Part shown: one piece after another, positions 62,091-64,000 of the stretch
Layout of the letters: each line of letters opens with the position of its first letter
Numbering within the stretch: position 1 is the first letter of the stretch
From: F22 sp963678855
GTDB taxonomy: Bacteria > Bacteroidota > Bacteroidia > Bacteroidales > Bacteroidaceae
Reading direction: 5' to 3'
Assembly: GCA_963678855.1 (NCBI GenBank)
Contig: OY787448.1
Span: 744,001-808,000 of the forward strand
DNA length: 64,000 bases
The notes under the pieces: generated by a model
The model's database searches: none
Told to the model about the DNA's origin: nothing
What the model saw: only the letters and a program-made list of their open reading frames with translations
Made by a program: the position numbers and the translations under genes

Positions 62091-63170
62091 ATGTACAACA
62101 ATACATTCGGACATTTGGTTCGCTTGACTAGTTTTGGAGAATCACACGGACCAGCCATTGGCGGCGTTATCGATGGGTTTCCTGCTGGCATAGATATAGA
62201 TTTGGATTTTGTACAATCTGAATTGGACAGACGTCGTCCAGGACAATCGCGCATCACCACAAGTAGAAAAGAAGGCGACAAGGTAGAATTCTTGTCGGGT
62301 ATCTTTGAAGGAAAGAGTACTGGTTGTCCTATCGGGTTTATCATCCGTAATAACAATCAACATTCCAGTGATTACGATAATATGCGTGAGGTGTATCGTC
62401 CTTCTCATGCAGACTATGGCTATATGCAGAAGTACGGCATTCGCGACCACAATGGTGGCGGTCGAAGCAGTGCACGTGAAACTATCGCTCGTGTGGTGGG
62501 TGGTGCGCTATCCAAACTGGCATTGAAGCAACTAGGCATAGAGGTCACAGCCTTTGTCTCGCAAGTGCATGACTTAAAGCTAGATAAGCCCTATACAGAA
62601 TATGACTTGACTACTATAGAAGATAATGTGGTACGCTGTCCTGACCAAACTCTAGCCAAAGAGATGGAAGAACTGATCTTTGAGACCAAAGGTAAGGGAG
62701 ACAGCGTGGGTGGAGAAGTCTTGTGTGTGATTAAGAATGCACCTGCTGGACTAGGACAACCTGTTTTTGGTCGTCTAGGAGCTGCCCTTGGTGGCGCGAT
62801 GATGAGCATCAATGCCACTAAAGCATTCCAATATGGAGATGGCGTGGACGCTCCACTCTATACAGGATCGGCACACAATGACATCTTCTATAATGACGGT
62901 GGTACGATTCATACGAGAACAAATAACTCTGGAGGTATCCAAGGGGGTATCTCTAACGGAGAGGACATCTATTTCAGAGTGACTTTCAAATCGACAGCTA
63001 CTATCCTGATGGATCAGCCAACTGTAGATTATCAAGGCAACGAAATCGTGCATAAAGCCAAAGGTCGTCACGATCCTTGCGTCGTGCCAAGAGCTGTGCC
63101 TATCGTAGAGGCCATGGCTGCTATGACTATCTTGGACCATTACCTCATGAACAAAGCAACAAGACTGTAA
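62091..63170 (+). CDS. aroC: Chorismate synthase
   Basis: The 359-residue protein matches AroC: LVRLTSFGESHGPAIGGVID at the start, RRRPGQSRITTSRKEGD, HNGGGRSSARETIARV and the C-terminal GRHDPCVVPRAVPIVEAMAA. It uses reduced FMN to make chorismate, feeding aromatic amino acids and menaquinone (MenF). It is divergent from the kinase cassette; a probable -7 element TATCTTCG lies near 62046-62053. Confidence 0.97.
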   Translation: MYNNTFGHLVRLTSFGESHGPAIGGVIDGFPAGIDIDLDFVQSELDRRRPGQSRITTSRKEGDKVEFLSGIFEGKSTGCPIGFIIRNNNQHSSDYDNMREVYRPSHADYGYMQKYGIRDHNGGGRSSARETIARVVGGALSKLALKQLGIEVTAFVSQVHDLKLDKPYTEYDLTTIEDNVVRCPDQTLAKEMEELIFETKGKGDSVGGEVLCVIKNAPAGLGQPVFGRLGAALGGAMMSINATKAFQYGDGVDAPLYTGSAHNDIFYNDGGTIHTRTNNSGGIQGGISNGEDIYFRVTFKSTATILMDQPTVDYQGNEIVHKAKGRHDPCVVPRAVPIVEAMAAMTILDHYLMNKATRL

Positions 63171-63197
63171 ATAACAAAAATATAAACCAAACCAACT

Positions 63198-64000
63198 ATG
63201 ACTATACAAGATTTTATTCAGAGTGAAGAGCCTCGCATCATGGAGGAGCTCTTTTCGTTGATTCGCATTCCTAGTGTGAGTAGTGAATCGGAACATAAAC
63301 CAGATATGCAACGTTGCGCTGAGCAATGGGTAAAGCTTCTTCTTTCATCGGGAGTAGATAAAGCCGAAGTATACCAAACCAAAGGACACCCAGTGGTCGT
63401 TGGGGAAAAGATAGTAGACCCAGCAGCTCCTACCGTACTAATCTATGGTCACTACGATGTGATGCCTGTAGCTCCATTGAGCCTTTGGGCATCGGATCCT
63501 TTCGAGCCAGAGATCCGCGATGGCCGCATCTGGGCACGTGGTGCTGATGACGATAAAGGACAAAGTTATATTCAAGCTAAAGCTTTTGAGTACCTAGTAC
63601 AAGAGGGCTTGCTGAAGCACAATGTGAAGTTCTTGCTTGAGGGTGAAGAAGAAATCGGTAGCCCAAGCCTAGAAGCGTTCTGTCAAGAAAACCTAGAGAT
63701 GCTAAAAGCAGATATTATCTTGGTGAGTGACACGTCTATGCTAGGCGATGACCTGCCTTCTATCACAACAGGTCTTCGTGGTTTAGCTTACTGGGAAGTA
63801 GAAGTCACTGGTCCTAACCGCGACCTGCACTCAGGCCACTTCGGTGGGGCTGTACACAACCCAATCAATGCGCTATGCAATATCATGACAGAGCTTCAAG
63901 GTAAAGATGGACGCATTACGGTACCTGGTTTCTACGATGATGTCGTGCCATTGAGCCAACGTGAACGCGATATGATTGCATCGATTCCTTTCGATGAGCA
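63198..64000 (+). CDS. M20-family metallopeptidase (N-terminal part)
   Basis: The first 267 codons of an M20 dipeptidase-like enzyme; the gene runs past the window. VLIYGHYDVMP provides the first zinc ligand, GADDDKGQSYIQ the bridging Asp, LLEGEEEIGS the catalytic and metal Glu, and VSDTSM a further ligand; DLHSGHFGGAVHNP is the start of the dimerisation lid. It cleaves dipeptides or similar substrates in the cytoplasm. It follows aroC by 27 bases and may be co-transcribed. Confidence 0.92.
   Translation, partial: MTIQDFIQSEEPRIMEELFSLIRIPSVSSESEHKPDMQRCAEQWVKLLLSSGVDKAEVYQTKGHPVVVGEKIVDPAAPTVLIYGHYDVMPVAPLSLWASDPFEPEIRDGRIWARGADDDKGQSYIQAKAFEYLVQEGLLKHNVKFLLEGEEEIGSPSLEAFCQENLEMLKADIILVSDTSMLGDDLPSITTGLRGLAYWEVEVTGPNRDLHSGHFGGAVHNPINALCNIMTELQGKDGRITVPGFYDDVVPLSQRERDMIASIPFDE

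Noticed and set aside
62775..63326. Minus-strand 183-codon frame over the aroC 3' end
   Set aside because: Entirely antisense to aroC and the start of the M20 gene, both of which are clear.

Overview
The window looks like a chromosome segment from a host-associated Bacteroidales bacterium, most likely Prevotellaceae-like. The evidence is a SusC/SusD pair with a polysaccharide-utilisation locus, Bacteroidetes-type promoters (TTTG near -33 and TAnnTTTG near -7), few Shine-Dalgarno sites, the menaquinone gene order and families such as DUF3256. No rRNA, tRNA or CRISPR array was recognised. Genus is inference.

Layout. 1-2.9 kb: RND efflux pump and adaptor, divergent from an AraC-type regulator. 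2.98-9.5 kb: histidine phosphatase, then a menaquinone operon (HAD-like/MenI fusion, menF, menD, menB, menC, small zinc-ribbon protein). 9.6-11.1 kb: decayed DNA with a tandem palindromic repeat, a broken beta-propeller gene and a 5'-truncated nitroreductase. 11.2-12.3 kb: a GH43 lipoprotein. 12.5-20.5 kb: two nearly identical three-gene biotin-dependent acyl-CoA carboxylase operons, with a cobalamin riboswitch between them and in front of only one.

21-39.5 kb: a minus-strand arabinan/pectin side-chain utilisation locus (SusC, SusD, a broken GH43, GH43, GH35, double GH43, GH51 with a GH43-like front, GH127, GH51). A 22-bp-spaced direct repeat at the susC promoter looks like an operator for an AraC-type or hybrid two-component regulator that is not in the window. 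Upstream lies a decayed group II intron (39.7-41.5 kb).

41.9-49.8 kb: housekeeping genes (DUF3256, EamA transporter, truA, DUF5715; divergent phoH-like, purC, menG, aroE, alpha/beta hydrolase). 49.8-51.5 kb: decayed DNA with a sulfatase pseudogene. 51.6-55.7 kb: UDP-glucuronate 4-epimerase, ArnT-like GT39, polyprenyl-phosphate GT2 and a LAB_N membrane protein, which together look like a lipid-linked galacturonate (or similar sugar) pathway for envelope glycan modification. 55.8-58.5 kb: membrane protein, DbpA-like helicase, rlmH. 58.5-62 kb: a compact minus-strand cassette of HPr-kinase-like protein, S26-type peptidase-like protein, PqqD-like protein and ABC transporter, resembling a peptide-modification/export system without a visible precursor. 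62-64 kb: aroC and a partial M20 peptidase.

The most interesting points are the PqqD/kinase/S26/ABC cassette, the asymmetric cobalamin control of duplicated carboxylase operons, the catalytically dead HAD domain fused to MenI, and the number of gene relics, which suggests ongoing local decay.
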